From: JBGUVL01 sp964370395 | GTDB taxonomy: Bacteria > Bacillota_I > Bacilli_A > Erysipelotrichales > Erysipelotrichaceae | Length of the DNA: 64,000 bases | Assembly: GCA_964370395.1 (NCBI GenBank) | Contig: CAYJIZ010000007.1 | Location: 51,893-115,892 of the forward strand | Reading direction: 5' to 3' | Shown: positions 52,980 to 62,386 of the stretch, one piece after another | How the letters are laid out: each line of letters opens with the position of its first letter | How positions within the stretch are numbered: the stretch's first letter is position 1 | The notes under the pieces: model-generated | What the model was told of the DNA's origin: nothing | What the model saw: only the letters and a program-made list of their open reading frames with translations | Database searches by the model: none | Program-made: the position numbers and the translations under genes

Positions 52980-55283
52980 ATGGCGTTCTTCAAAAAAACA
53001 TATGAAGATAACAAAAGTTATCGATGGGTAATCAGTGCTTTACTTGTGATATGTTTGCTTGTAGGAATCGCTTGTGTTCAGTTTTACTTGCAAGTGCAAG
53101 GGACAGTAAGGGAAGAGAGCGAACATTATTTACGTGAAATTGCGAATCGTACCTCTACTAATGTGAAACAGATCATCAATAATAATTTTTCAGCTCTTGA
53201 AACATTTAAGACGATAATCGAAGGGGATGAAGAGAAAGATTTTGAAACGTTAAGTGATTTTTTAAAACTTCAAGTTTCTAATTGGGAGTTTACTAACATA
53301 TTGCTTATCGATGATGGTGGTGTGGCATACGATTTAGAGGGAAAAGAAGTATCCATTACAGGAGACTCATTTTTGCGTACCCTTTCTTTGGAAGGTAAAA
53401 TTATCGCACCAACACAAATGATTAATAATGAAGAAAAGACGGTGTTCTGTGTTCCACTTGACCATGTGACAATTGATAATAAAGCAATCGCTGCTATCGC
53501 AACGATGTACAATCCAGAACAGTTTGATAAAATCTTATCGATGAGTGCCTTTGATGAGAAAGCTTTTTCCTATATCGTGAATCGTCAAGGTAATGTAGTA
53601 GTGCGTTCGACTTCAAATGTATCTGCCAACTTTGGCTACAATGCGATTCAAACCTTACTTGATAATAATCCAGATCGAAAAAAAGAAATCAATTCAATGC
53701 AACATGCAATGGAGGCGAATCGATCAGGACAATTGGATATTCATATTGAAGAGGAAGACCAATATTTGGTGTATACACCAGTAGGAATGGACGACTGGTA
53801 CTTGTTTAGTTTTATTCCGGTTTCTGTTGTGAATGCTAAATCGGCAATTTTACTACAAAGTACAATTTTGATAACAGGATTAATTTTTGGTGTCTTTGTT
53901 TTATTCTTATTTATTATTTCGAAATCTTACCAACGCCACCGTAAACGTTTGGAACAAATTGCGTATGTGGATTCTTTAACAGAGGGACATACGATTCAAC
54001 GCTTTTATGGATTAGCAGAAGAGTTGTTGAAAGAGAGTACGATGACGTACGCTTTGGTGTACACCAATGTACAGCGTTTTAAAGTATTAAATGATCAGTT
54101 TGGAAGAGAGACATGTGATAAAATCATTCGTAATATTCATCATGCGATTGCTTCTAAACTAGATGAGAAAGAATGCATTGCGCACTATGGAGCAGATAAT
54201 TTTGTCGTGTTAGTGCATTACCGTAATCCAGAAGAAATCATGCGTAAATTTGTTGAATGGCAAATTGAGAATATTAGAATCAGTTCTCCAGAGTTAGAAA
54301 TCATTCCGTTATATACGGTTGAGTATGGAATTTATATTGTGGATAATGTCACAATTAGTGTGGATGATATGATTGATCGAAGTCGATTGTCTTTGCGTAA
54401 TGGAAGTACACCATACAAAGAAGAAGATCGTATTCGTTATGCTTTCTATAATGAAGATGTACGTCATCAATTAATACTAGAAAAACATTTGGAAGACATG
54501 ATGGAAAAATCGTTGAATGACAATGAGTTCAAAGTATACTTGCAACCAAAATACATTACTGCGACTAAGACGATAGGTGGAGCCGAAGCATTGGTTCGTT
54601 GGGACAGCAAGGAAGATGGAATGATTTATCCAAATGACTTTATTCCATTGTTTGAGAAAAATGGATTCATTATTAAATTAGATTTATGGATGTTTGAACA
54701 AGTGTGCCAGTTATTGCAATCATGGAAAGACGAAGGCAAAACGTTAATTCCTATTTCCGTAAACTGCTCACGTGTGCACCTACAAAACGTAGACTTCTTA
54801 CGTTCGTATCGAGAAGTGTTTGAAAAGTTTGATTTTCCAGCACAATATTTAGAATTAGAATTTACAGAAAATATGGTATTTGAAGAAACCCAACGATTAG
54901 CGAAAGTCATCGACGAAATTCATCACATAGGATTTAGTTGTAGTATGGATGACTTTGGTAGTGGATATTCTTCGCTTAACTTACTACAGGATATTCATGT
55001 GGACACATTGAAATTAGATCGCATCTTCTTTAAGAATACCTTCTCAAAGAGTGAACGAACACGTGCGATTATTAGTTGTATCTTAGAAATGGCCCAATCG
55101 CTTACGATGAAAACCGTAGCGGAGGGAATCGAAGAGTGGGAACAAGTTGACGTACTTGAAAGTATGGGTTGTGACTTTATCCAAGGATATGTGTATGCCA
55201 AACCAATGCCGATTGCACAGTTTGAAGCATTGTTGTTTGCGCAGAAAAAGGGAAGTGGCGAAGATGGAAGTGAAACAAAATAA
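52980..55283 (+). CDS. membrane EAL phosphodiesterase with degenerate GGDEF domain
   Basis: A likely c-di-GMP-degrading enzyme of 767 residues from ATG 52980 (GAGGAGG upstream; the start at 52941 lies before it). One N-terminal helix (residues 17-38), an external sensor region, a second helix (residues 295-318), a GGDEF-like domain and an EAL domain. In the GGDEF domain the signature reads HYGADNFV, so synthesis is unlikely. The EAL catalytic residues look intact: GGAEALVRWD, ISVNCSRVHL, LEFTEN, SMDDFGSGYSSL, LKLDRIFF, VAEGIEE and FIQGYV. It overlaps the lipoprotein gene by 20 nt. Confidence 0.93.
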   Translation: MAFFKKTYEDNKSYRWVISALLVICLLVGIACVQFYLQVQGTVREESEHYLREIANRTSTNVKQIINNNFSALETFKTIIEGDEEKDFETLSDFLKLQVSNWEFTNILLIDDGGVAYDLEGKEVSITGDSFLRTLSLEGKIIAPTQMINNEEKTVFCVPLDHVTIDNKAIAAIATMYNPEQFDKILSMSAFDEKAFSYIVNRQGNVVVRSTSNVSANFGYNAIQTLLDNNPDRKKEINSMQHAMEANRSGQLDIHIEEEDQYLVYTPVGMDDWYLFSFIPVSVVNAKSAILLQSTILITGLIFGVFVLFLFIISKSYQRHRKRLEQIAYVDSLTEGHTIQRFYGLAEELLKESTMTYALVYTNVQRFKVLNDQFGRETCDKIIRNIHHAIASKLDEKECIAHYGADNFVVLVHYRNPEEIMRKFVEWQIENIRISSPELEIIPLYTVEYGIYIVDNVTISVDDMIDRSRLSLRNGSTPYKEEDRIRYAFYNEDVRHQLILEKHLEDMMEKSLNDNEFKVYLQPKYITATKTIGGAEALVRWDSKEDGMIYPNDFIPLFEKNGFIIKLDLWMFEQVCQLLQSWKDEGKTLIPISVNCSRVHLQNVDFLRSYREVFEKFDFPAQYLELEFTENMVFEETQRLAKVIDEIHHIGFSCSMDDFGSGYSSLNLLQDIHVDTLKLDRIFFKNTFSKSERTRAIISCILEMAQSLTMKTVAEGIEEWEQVDVLESMGCDFIQGYVYAKPMPIAQFEALLFAQKKGSGEDGSETK

Positions 55284-57171
55284 AAGAAACCTCATTGGAC
55301 TGCTTTGTTTGTGCTTGTTTTTTGGTTGCATCATGATTGCTAGTGGATGTGAAAAAGAAGAGGCAAAAGTCGATAATGAGGTAGAAAGTTTAAAACCGAG
55401 CGATGATAAGAAAACGAAGATTACGGTATTGGTGAAGTATGCATTCTCAATTAATAATTTTGAGAAAATCGTAGAAGAACGTTTTGATGACATCGATTTA
55501 GTACAAGTTGGAAACTTCAGTGCGAATACGGTATTAGCAAATGAATACAAGGCCCGTTTGGAACACGATGATCTTACTGATATCGTGATGACATGGCCAC
55601 TCGATGTCGGCGAAAAGTATTGGGAAGATCGTTTGATTAACTTATCAGGAATGGACTTTACAAGCAACTACAAAACATCGATGTTGGATTCCATTGCGAG
55701 TGAGGATGGTAGTTTGTATTATATTCCTGGTCCAGCACAAGTACGTGGTATCGTTTATAATAAGACGTTGTTTGCGCAAAACAATTGGGAAGTCCCAACG
55801 AACTATGATGAGTTCTTACAATTGTGTAAAACAATTGAAGCGAGTGGAATGCGTGCGTACCAGTTAAGTTTAAAAAACGAAGAGGTACTCGATACGGCGT
55901 TTATGAGTTTTACTTATGGACAAGCCTACAGCAAGCCAACGGATGCGAACTGGATTGAAAATTATGATAATGGAAAAGGATCGTTTATGGATCACTTTGG
56001 TAGTGCGTTAACGACGTTTGAAGAGTTGGTAGATGCGGGAGTATACAAGGAGGAGGATTTGTCTTTAACGTATGCGGATGTACAACGTAATTTGTATACT
56101 AGAAAAACAGCAATGATTGAAGATGGGGTACAGATGACACAAATGCAAGGTGTGTATGCGGAAGACAATCATGATGAATTTGCATTGATGCCATTTTTTA
56201 ATAAAGATCCACAAACTAGTTGGGCACGTATTTATATGACATGTTACATTGGTTTGAATAAACATTTATTGGATGAAGGAAATAGCGAGAAGTACGAAAA
56301 GGTATTAGAACTGCTTTCTTTTATTAGTACACCAGAAGGCCAAGCCGCTTTGGCGAGCGATAATGAAGGAATGTATTCGAGTTTAAAAAATGTAGGAGCA
56401 CCAAAAGGCGAAGCGATGGTAGAGCTTGTAGAGGCTTTTGATGAAGGAAGATATGGAATCTTTACCTCATTAGAAAGAAGCAGTGAGGCGTTGCATGATG
56501 GCTTAGCAGCGATGATTCGTAAGCAGATGAGCAAAGAAGAAGTGGCTGCACTAGTGGACAAAGCAAATGTTGCGCCGATAAAGAAAGAACAAACCGAAGT
56601 GTATGGGGTTGCGAAAGAAGATTTTACCTTAAGTGAAACAGGGGCGTTTATTGCGGATATCTTGAAAGAAGAAGCCGATAGTGACTTTGCCTTATTTTTC
56701 GATAATGGAAAAGATGGAAAATACAATGGAAAAGGAGTGGGTTCAAAAATCTACAAAGGAGAATTTAGCGAAGTAGATTTGGATCGCATCTTCCCAGACT
56801 TGATGCATGCGGAAAGTGGCGAGTTATGGATTGCGAAAATGAAAGGCTCCAACATTTTAAAGGCATTAGAAAATACCATGAAGGTGAATGGTAGTCAGGA
56901 TTGGTTCTATTATGCATCTGGTTTAACGATCAAGTTTAACCCAGAAGCAGAAATCGGCAAGCGTATTGTGTCAGTTACGACTAGTGATGGCAAAAAGATT
57001 CAAAAGGATAAAGTATATGATGTTGCGATTATGGATCATTGTGTGGATGCGAAGTACATAGAAAGCTATGGGAATACTGGCATCTCGATAAAAACATTAA
57101 TTCGTGATGAAGTGATAAAAAGAAAATCGATCACACCTAGCAAAGATGATCGATTTATTGTAGTGAAATAA
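55264..57171 (+). CDS. substrate-binding lipoprotein with a 5'-nucleotidase C-terminal-like domain
   Basis: It has 635 residues from ATG 55264 within the end of the EAL gene. A lipoprotein signal ends at CIMIASGC. Residues about 40-430 look like an ABC-type family 1 solute-binding protein (YYIPGPAQVRGIVYNKTLFA, TYGQAYSKPTDANWIENY, EGQAALASDNEG). The final 180 residues resemble the 5_nucleotid_C fold (GEFSEVDLDRIFPDL, GSQDWFYYASGLTI, KDKVYDVAIMDHCVDAKYI). No importer subunits lie next to it. The overlap with the EAL gene suggests a sensor for the phosphodiesterase rather than uptake. Confidence 0.78.
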   Translation: MEVKQNKRNLIGLLCLCLFFGCIMIASGCEKEEAKVDNEVESLKPSDDKKTKITVLVKYAFSINNFEKIVEERFDDIDLVQVGNFSANTVLANEYKARLEHDDLTDIVMTWPLDVGEKYWEDRLINLSGMDFTSNYKTSMLDSIASEDGSLYYIPGPAQVRGIVYNKTLFAQNNWEVPTNYDEFLQLCKTIEASGMRAYQLSLKNEEVLDTAFMSFTYGQAYSKPTDANWIENYDNGKGSFMDHFGSALTTFEELVDAGVYKEEDLSLTYADVQRNLYTRKTAMIEDGVQMTQMQGVYAEDNHDEFALMPFFNKDPQTSWARIYMTCYIGLNKHLLDEGNSEKYEKVLELLSFISTPEGQAALASDNEGMYSSLKNVGAPKGEAMVELVEAFDEGRYGIFTSLERSSEALHDGLAAMIRKQMSKEEVAALVDKANVAPIKKEQTEVYGVAKEDFTLSETGAFIADILKEEADSDFALFFDNGKDGKYNGKGVGSKIYKGEFSEVDLDRIFPDLMHAESGELWIAKMKGSNILKALENTMKVNGSQDWFYYASGLTIKFNPEAEIGKRIVSVTTSDGKKIQKDKVYDVAIMDHCVDAKYIESYGNTGISIKTLIRDEVIKRKSITPSKDDRFIVVK

Positions 57172-57196
57172 AGGAGTGAATGTTCACTCCTTTTGT
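57170..57196 (+). terminator. terminator of the EAL/lipoprotein operon
   Basis: AAAGGAGTGAA and TTCACTCCTTT are separated by TG and followed by T. Confidence 0.85.
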
Positions 57197-57255
57197 GTTA
57201 TGATTACGAAAGCATAAAAAAAGGTATCCAATGGATACCTTAATTTATTAATATA

Positions 57256-57331
57256 TGGTGGAGCTTAGCGGGATCGAACCGCTGACCTCCTGCGTGCAAG
57301 GCAGGCGCTCTCCCAGCTGAGCTAAAACCCC
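57256..57331 (-). tRNA. tRNA-Ala (TGC)
   Basis: On the minus strand the sequence begins GGGGTTTTAGCTCAGCTGGG, has the anticodon loop CTTGCAC (anticodon TGC) and ends in an encoded CCA. Acceptor pairs with the expected wobble positions and a GGTTCGATCC T-loop are visible. It is 76 nt with CCA, and 17 nt from the tRNA-Ile gene. Confidence 0.97.
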
Positions 57332-57348
57332 ATGTATATTAAATTCGA

Positions 57349-57425
<77 letters not shown>

Positions 57426-57553
57426 ATTTCTCACCGAATGCTTATCTATAATAACATGTAGTAATTGAAGTGTCAACAATAAAACGGCAATTTTTTAAAA
57501 CTTTTTAAAACTTTTTTTATTTCCCTAAAAAAGTGTAGAATACAACGAAAAGT

Positions 57554-57582
57554 TTGACAATCTACGCAGTATTTCATATAAT
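57554..57582 (+). promoter_or_regulatory. promoter of the NSS transporter gene
   Basis: TTGACA (57554-57559), a 17-bp spacer and TATAAT (57577-57582), a consensus promoter 31 nt before the ATG. Confidence 0.85.
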
Positions 57583-57612
57583 TTTCCTTAGTTTATAAAC
57601 GGGGAGTAATGT

Positions 57613-58977
57613 ATGGAGAATCTAAAAAAAAGAGGTAGCTTTAGTGGTAAGTTAGGATATGTCATGGCAGTGGCTGGTTCCGCTGTAGGGTTAGGAAACA
57701 TTTGGCGTTTTCCATACCTAGCAGCAAAGTATGGTGGTGGGATCTTCTTATTAACATATTTGGTTTTGGCACTGACATTTGGATTTGCACTACTAGTGAG
57801 TGAAACAGCACTTGGTAGAAAAACAGGGAAGAGTCCAATTAAAGCATTTGCACAATTAGTAGGAAAGAAATTACGTATTGGTGGATGGTTAAATGCCATC
57901 ATACCGATGTTGATCTTACCTTATTATTGTGTTGTAGGTGGATGGGTATGTAAATATCTATTTGAATTTGCGAGTGGAAGTATGAGTTCGTTAACCAACG
58001 ATAATTACTTTTCTGGATTCATATCAAATTCAGCTAGTCCATTAGTATGGTTAGTCATTTTCGCTTTGTTGGTTTTCATCGTTGTTATGTTTGGTGTAGA
58101 AAAAGGTGTAGAACGTGTTAGTAAAATACTAATGCCAGCACTTGTGATTATGGCCATCTTTATTTCTGTGTATTCCTTAACAATACCAGGCGCATTAGAT
58201 GGATTAAAATATTATTTAATTCCCGACTTCTCTAATTTTTCAATTATGACAGTGGTTGCTGCGATGGGACAGATGTTTTACTCTTTATCGATTGGGATGG
58301 GTATCTTATATACTTATGGTTCTTATATGAAAAAAGACATCGATATGGAAAGCAGTATCAAGCAAATTGAAATTATGGATACAGGGGTTGCTTTCTTAGC
58401 TGGGTTAATGATCATTCCTGCCGTTTTTGCTTTCTCAAATGGAAATCCAGAAACATTGAATGCAGGAGCTTCATTGATGTTCATTACGATGCCTAAAGTA
58501 TTTGGTAGTATGGCATTTGGAAATGTAATTGCGATCGTATTCTTCCTATTAGTATTATTTGCAGCGTTAACTTCTGCTATCTCACTAATGGAATGTGGAG
58601 TATCTATTTTCCGCGATCAAGTACAATGGAGTCGTAAGAAAAGCTGTATCGTAATATTAGGAATTGTATTTGTATTAGGAATCCCTTGTTCCTTAGGGTT
58701 TGGAATCTTGGATTTCATTCAAATTCTAGGTATGAATTTATTTGATTTCTTTGACTTTATGACCAATTCAATTATGATGCCAATCTCATCTATGTTCACA
58801 TGTTACTTAATTGTGAAGTTAGTTGGATTGCAAGTCGTGATTGATGAAGTCGAATTGACTTCGAAGTTCAAACGTAAAAAAGTGTATGTTTTCTGTATGA
58901 AGTATGTTGTTATCTTTGGATTATTAATCATCTTACTAAGTTCGATATTAAATGCACTTGGAATTATAAGTTTCTAA
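57613..58977 (+). CDS. sodium-dependent transporter, NSS/SNF family
   Basis: A sodium symporter for amino acids or related compounds of the LeuT fold. It has 454 residues and about eleven hydrophobic helices. The unwound TM1 motif GSAVGLGNIWRFPY is at residues 24-37, and the cytosolic SETALGRKTGKSPIKAF segment near 60. It is preceded by a strong promoter and followed by a bidirectional terminator. The substrate cannot be read from sequence. Confidence 0.94.
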   Translation: MENLKKRGSFSGKLGYVMAVAGSAVGLGNIWRFPYLAAKYGGGIFLLTYLVLALTFGFALLVSETALGRKTGKSPIKAFAQLVGKKLRIGGWLNAIIPMLILPYYCVVGGWVCKYLFEFASGSMSSLTNDNYFSGFISNSASPLVWLVIFALLVFIVVMFGVEKGVERVSKILMPALVIMAIFISVYSLTIPGALDGLKYYLIPDFSNFSIMTVVAAMGQMFYSLSIGMGILYTYGSYMKKDIDMESSIKQIEIMDTGVAFLAGLMIIPAVFAFSNGNPETLNAGASLMFITMPKVFGSMAFGNVIAIVFFLLVLFAALTSAISLMECGVSIFRDQVQWSRKKSCIVILGIVFVLGIPCSLGFGILDFIQILGMNLFDFFDFMTNSIMMPISSMFTCYLIVKLVGLQVVIDEVELTSKFKRKKVYVFCMKYVVIFGLLIILLSSILNALGIISF

Positions 58978-58980
58978 CAA

Positions 58981-59003
58981 AAAAACTGGCTTAGCCAGTT
59001 TTT
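58981..59003. terminator. bidirectional terminator between the NSS gene and the DUF4097 gene
   Basis: AAAAACTGGC-TTA-GCCAGTTTTT with T runs on both strands. Confidence 0.9.
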
Positions 59004-59004
59004 T

Positions 59005-59811
59005 TTAGTCGTCATATCCAAATGAAAGATTCAAATCACCCAAATTGACTTTTGCTTCAATTACCACGTTTTGGTTATTGCTACGTTGGTAAGAAGCATT
59101 TAAGTTACCCATGTCCTTGTCATCTACTTCTAAGTTACCTAAATCAACTTTAAGGTCAAAGTTATAGTTGATTTCTGGTTTGCGAAGTTGAAGGTCAACA
59201 TCTCCAGCCGAATTTTTCACAACGAAACGTTCGCTTGCATCCCCTTCAAAATCCAAGTCACCTAAGTTTAACTTCAATGAAATGTACGATGCTAATGTAT
59301 TTTCAATATCCACATCTCCTGCATCCACATCGACGTTTAATTGTTTTAACGCGATGTCATTTATTTCAAGTGTTCCTAAGTTTAGATTTGCATCAATTAC
59401 TTCAACACTATCTGGAATCGTTACGATAATTTCGTAATCCGAATGAAATGGGAATTGGAAATCACCATGTTTTAGTGAGAAATTGTAGGTTTCATTTGTT
59501 TCGCTAGTACGAATTAAACCAGAAGGAATGTTTTCACAACGAATCGAGAATTCATTCCCTCTTATCATTGTCACATCCCCCATATCTACATCAACAATGA
59601 CTTTTTTGACTTGTGATTTCGCTTGGAATGTTTCTACATTACCATAGCTAGCACTTCCTTCTTTATCCCAACGAATGATACTGAATGGACCGAAGCGAGC
59701 TTGTGAAATACTTACTGTCGCTCCTGAGAAGTAGCTGGCAAAAGTAATAACTAGCCCTACAATAATCATGATAATAGAAACAAGTAAGATTTTAGTAGTT
59801 TTGTTTTTCAT
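59005..59811 (-). CDS. DUF4097-family beta-repeat membrane protein
   Basis: It has 268 residues. One N-terminal helix (ILLVSIIMIIVGLVITFASY) is followed by a beta-helix-like ladder of short repeats (DVDMGDVTMI, NLGTLEINDI, DAGDVDIENT, NLGDLDFEGD, DLGNLEVDD). This is the DUF4097/LiaG-type pattern of envelope stress proteins. The ATG at 59811 has AGGAGG upstream, within the DUF1700 gene. It is the last gene of the padR operon. Confidence 0.88.
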   Translation of the reverse strand: MKNKTTKILLVSIIMIIVGLVITFASYFSGATVSISQARFGPFSIIRWDKEGSASYGNVETFQAKSQVKKVIVDVDMGDVTMIRGNEFSIRCENIPSGLIRTSETNETYNFSLKHGDFQFPFHSDYEIIVTIPDSVEVIDANLNLGTLEINDIALKQLNVDVDAGDVDIENTLASYISLKLNLGDLDFEGDASERFVVKNSAGDVDLQLRKPEINYNFDLKVDLGNLEVDDKDMGNLNASYQRSNNQNVVIEAKVNLGDLNLSFGYDD

Positions 59812-60412
59812 TTCTATTACCTCCTTTTAAACGGTTAAATAAACCAGATAATACGCGAATCATCCATGGTATGAATTTTGAAAAGAATAATACAGCCAAA
59901 CAAGTGATGAAAATAGCTGTACCCATTAATGTAAGGGAAGCTCCTATCGCCATAAATCCACTTGCGGCATTTACACTAAACATCGTAAATGATGAGAAGA
60001 ATAGTGGAACGGCACAAATGAAACTTGCGAAAGTGATCGCAAGAGTAGCAATCCCTAAAGAAAACAATAAAGCGATTAGTGTAATTACCAAACAAAACGC
60101 CAATAGAGCGATCGGGAATGCCAAAGGCAAGGCGAATATCCCAGCCACGATATACCAAATTGATTTGATTCCAGAAGCTGGTTTGCTTCTTGTTTGTTGG
60201 TATTGTTGGCGACTTGTACGAATGGTCGCTTCCGCTTTAATTTGCGCAGCATATTTAAGTGGTGCCCCTAGTTCTTCAATCACTTTTGCCTCGTTTTCTT
60301 CGCCTGCTTCCGCAAAGTATTCTTCCACATAACGCATCGCATCATCAAATTCTTCTTTTTGAAGATCTTGTAGATGTGTTGCTAATTGAGTTAAGTAAGT
60401 TTTCTTATCCAT
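59792..60412 (-). CDS. DUF1700 (HAAS-domain) membrane protein
   Basis: It has 206 residues. The N-terminal HAAS domain (LATHLQDLQKEEFDDAMRYV and YFAEAGEENEAKVIEELGAP) is followed by about four hydrophobic helices. DUF1700 proteins usually partner with PadR regulators. It overlaps the padR gene by 8 nt and the DUF4097 gene by 20 nt, so the three are one operon. Confidence 0.9.
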   Translation of the reverse strand: MDKKTYLTQLATHLQDLQKEEFDDAMRYVEEYFAEAGEENEAKVIEELGAPLKYAAQIKAEATIRTSRQQYQQTRSKPASGIKSIWYIVAGIFALPLAFPIALLAFCLVITLIALLFSLGIATLAITFASFICAVPLFFSSFTMFSVNAASGFMAIGASLTLMGTAIFITCLAVLFFSKFIPWMIRVLSGLFNRLKGGNRNEKQNY

Positions 60413-60725
60413 TTTTCATTCCCCCTTCCATGATCGTATTGATTTTTGTTTCGAAATTTTTCCATTCCCTGTAATATTCCTCGTACTGTATTTTTCCTTT
60501 TTCAGTTAATTGATAATATCTACGGTTACGACCTTCGAATTGTTGATCATAGGTTGATAAGTAGTCTTCTTTTGTTAGTCTTCGTAAAACGGGATAGAGT
60601 GTGGACTCTGACACGTTTAAAGTTAGTTTAATTTCTTGCGTTAGTTTATAGCCATACGTATCATTCTCATGTAAGATGGACAATACACATGCGTCAAGAA
60701 GTGCACTTCCTAGTTGAAATTCCAT
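60405..60725 (-). CDS. PadR-family transcriptional regulator
   Basis: It has 106 residues from ATG at 60725 (AAGGAG upstream; the in-frame start at 60776 lies in the promoter). The winged helix is seen: LLDACVLSILHENDTYGYKL, SESTLYPVLRRLTKEDYLST and GRNRRYYQLTEKGK. It probably represses its own operon through the palindrome in the promoter, inducible by envelope stress in related systems. Confidence 0.92.
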   Translation of the reverse strand: MEFQLGSALLDACVLSILHENDTYGYKLTQEIKLTLNVSESTLYPVLRRLTKEDYLSTYDQQFEGRNRRYYQLTEKGKIQYEEYYREWKNFETKINTIMEGGMKNG

Positions 60726-60747
60726 AGTAGTTCTCCTTTCATATAAT

Positions 60748-60776
60748 ACTATACGTCGTATAATATTGTTTGTCAA
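60748..60776 (-). promoter_or_regulatory. padR operon promoter with palindromic operator
   Basis: On the minus strand TTGACA (60776-60771), a 17-bp spacer and TATAGT (60753-60748). A palindrome TATACGACGTATA (60750-60762) covers the -10 box and spacer, which fits a self-repressing PadR operator. Confidence 0.8.
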
Positions 60777-60816
60777 TATATATTATAAACATTTTTAATG
60801 GTGATATAATAACAGT

Positions 60817-61707
60817 ATGAAATTAGAACGTTTATTAGCCATGCTATTTATTTTAATGGAAAACAAAAATGTGCGTGCAATTGATTTGGCACAGCGTTTT
60901 GAAGTATCCATTCGTACGATCTATCGTGATATTGATACATTAAGTGCAGCAGGCATTCCTATATATACTAACCAAGGAAGAAATGGTGGCATATGTATTA
61001 TGGATGAGTATGTCTTCAACAAATCACTATTAAGCAAAGAGGAACAAGCACAAATCATTACTTCTTTAAAATCTTTGAAAACCATTGAAGCAGGCAGCGA
61101 AACAACATTAGAAAAGCTGCAGAGCTTTTTTCATCATCGTGAAGAGAGTTGGATCGATTTGGATTTTGCAAGTTGGGGTGGCAACAACTCATATAAGCAA
61201 CCATTGTTGGCATTAAAAGAGGCAATACTTAATCATTATAAAGTAAGCTTTGTGTACCATTCGATGAAAGAAGCACAAAGCGATCGTCAAGTAGAACCAT
61301 ATCAAGTAATCTACAAAGGACAAGATTGGTATTTGTATGCCTATTGTTTAAAGAAGGAAGCATTTCGTTATTTTAAGCTATCACGTATGAGGCACTTAGA
61401 AGTAGAATCCCAAACCTTTATCAAAAGAGATTTACCAGAACAGGAAGAAATCATCCTAAAAGAAGAGATGATCAGCGTCAAGTGTCGAATCAATAAAGGA
61501 AAAGGGTATCGTGTATTGGATGACTTTGCACATGAATTAATAGAAGAGGGCAGCGATTATTTTCTTGTGGTAATCACGATGAGTAAACAATGGGTGTATT
61601 CGTATTTGCTTTCTTACCAAGATGACTTAGAAGTACTAGAACCACTTGAAGTTAGAGAAAAAATGAAAGCAATCATTCAACAATTACAAAATAAATATAA
61701 AACATGA
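60817..61707 (+). CDS. YafY-type WYL-domain transcriptional regulator (possibly leaderless)
   Basis: It has 296 residues. The N-terminal HTH_11 domain (RAIDLAQRFEVSIRTIYRDI) is followed by a WYL domain (KQPLLALKEAILNHYKVSFV; WYLYAYCLKKEAFRYFKLSR). TATAAT (60805-60810) ends only 6 nt before the ATG and no ribosome-binding site is present, so the mRNA may begin at the start codon. The WYL pocket suggests a ligand or nucleic-acid signal. It is divergent from padR. Confidence 0.9.
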   Translation: MKLERLLAMLFILMENKNVRAIDLAQRFEVSIRTIYRDIDTLSAAGIPIYTNQGRNGGICIMDEYVFNKSLLSKEEQAQIITSLKSLKTIEAGSETTLEKLQSFFHHREESWIDLDFASWGGNNSYKQPLLALKEAILNHYKVSFVYHSMKEAQSDRQVEPYQVIYKGQDWYLYAYCLKKEAFRYFKLSRMRHLEVESQTFIKRDLPEQEEIILKEEMISVKCRINKGKGYRVLDDFAHELIEEGSDYFLVVITMSKQWVYSYLLSYQDDLEVLEPLEVREKMKAIIQQLQNKYKT

Positions 61708-61728
61708 CACAATGATGTCATGTTTTTT
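61700..61728 (+). terminator. terminator of the WYL gene
   Basis: AAACATGACA and TGTCATGTTT (61716-61725) enclose a 6-nt loop, then TTT. The left arm overlaps the end of the gene. Confidence 0.8.
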
Positions 61729-61756
61729 GTGTTACGATACAGTTAGGAGGAAGCCT

Positions 61757-62386
61757 ATGGAAACAATTGACTTTAAAAAATTATACAAAACATATTACCA
61801 ACCAAAGGGTATCACACTAATTGATGTGGAAGCATTACGCTACCTATGCGTAGAAGGAAAAGGGGATCCTAATGAAGTGGATGGAGAATACCAACAAGCC
61901 ATTCAATTGTTGTATGCATTAAATTACACCATCAAAATGAGTAAGAAAACAACAACTGACATTAGTGGTTATTTCGATTACGTTGTTGCACCATTAGAAG
62001 GGTTATGGTGGCAAGAAGGAATCGAAGGATATGACATAACACAAAAAGAGAAGTTTTGTTGGAAGGCGTTAATGCTACTACCGAACTTTGTGGACGAAGA
62101 AGTGTTCGCATGGGCTTGTCAGCAAGTAGAAAAGAAAAAAGGACTTGTTACGAGCAAGGCGAAAATAATCACGCTAGAGGAAGGCTTATGTGTGACAAGT
62201 CTACACATTGGTAGCTTTGACTCAGAAGAAGAAACAGTAAATAAGATGAAACAGTTTATCTTAAAAGAAGGGTATGTGTTTGATTACCAAAATCGTTTTC
62301 ATCATGAAATCTATTTAAGTGATTTTAGAAAGGTAGCAGAGGAAAAAAGAAAAACGATCCTTCGTCTGCCAATTAAAAAAGCATGA
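61757..62386 (+). CDS. GyrI-like small-molecule-binding protein
   Basis: It has 209 residues from ATG 61757 (AGGAGG upstream; the start at 61712 lies within the terminator). The pattern GEYQQAIQLLYALNYTIKMS and EGLWWQEGIEGYD, then EEGLCVTSLHIGSFDSEEET with FHHEIYLSD near the end, is that of the GyrI-like (SOUL-related) family found beside regulators. The ligand is unknown. It overlaps the acetyltransferase gene by 4 nt. Confidence 0.85.
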   Translation: METIDFKKLYKTYYQPKGITLIDVEALRYLCVEGKGDPNEVDGEYQQAIQLLYALNYTIKMSKKTTTDISGYFDYVVAPLEGLWWQEGIEGYDITQKEKFCWKALMLLPNFVDEEVFAWACQQVEKKKGLVTSKAKIITLEEGLCVTSLHIGSFDSEEETVNKMKQFILKEGYVFDYQNRFHHEIYLSDFRKVAEEKRKTILRLPIKKA

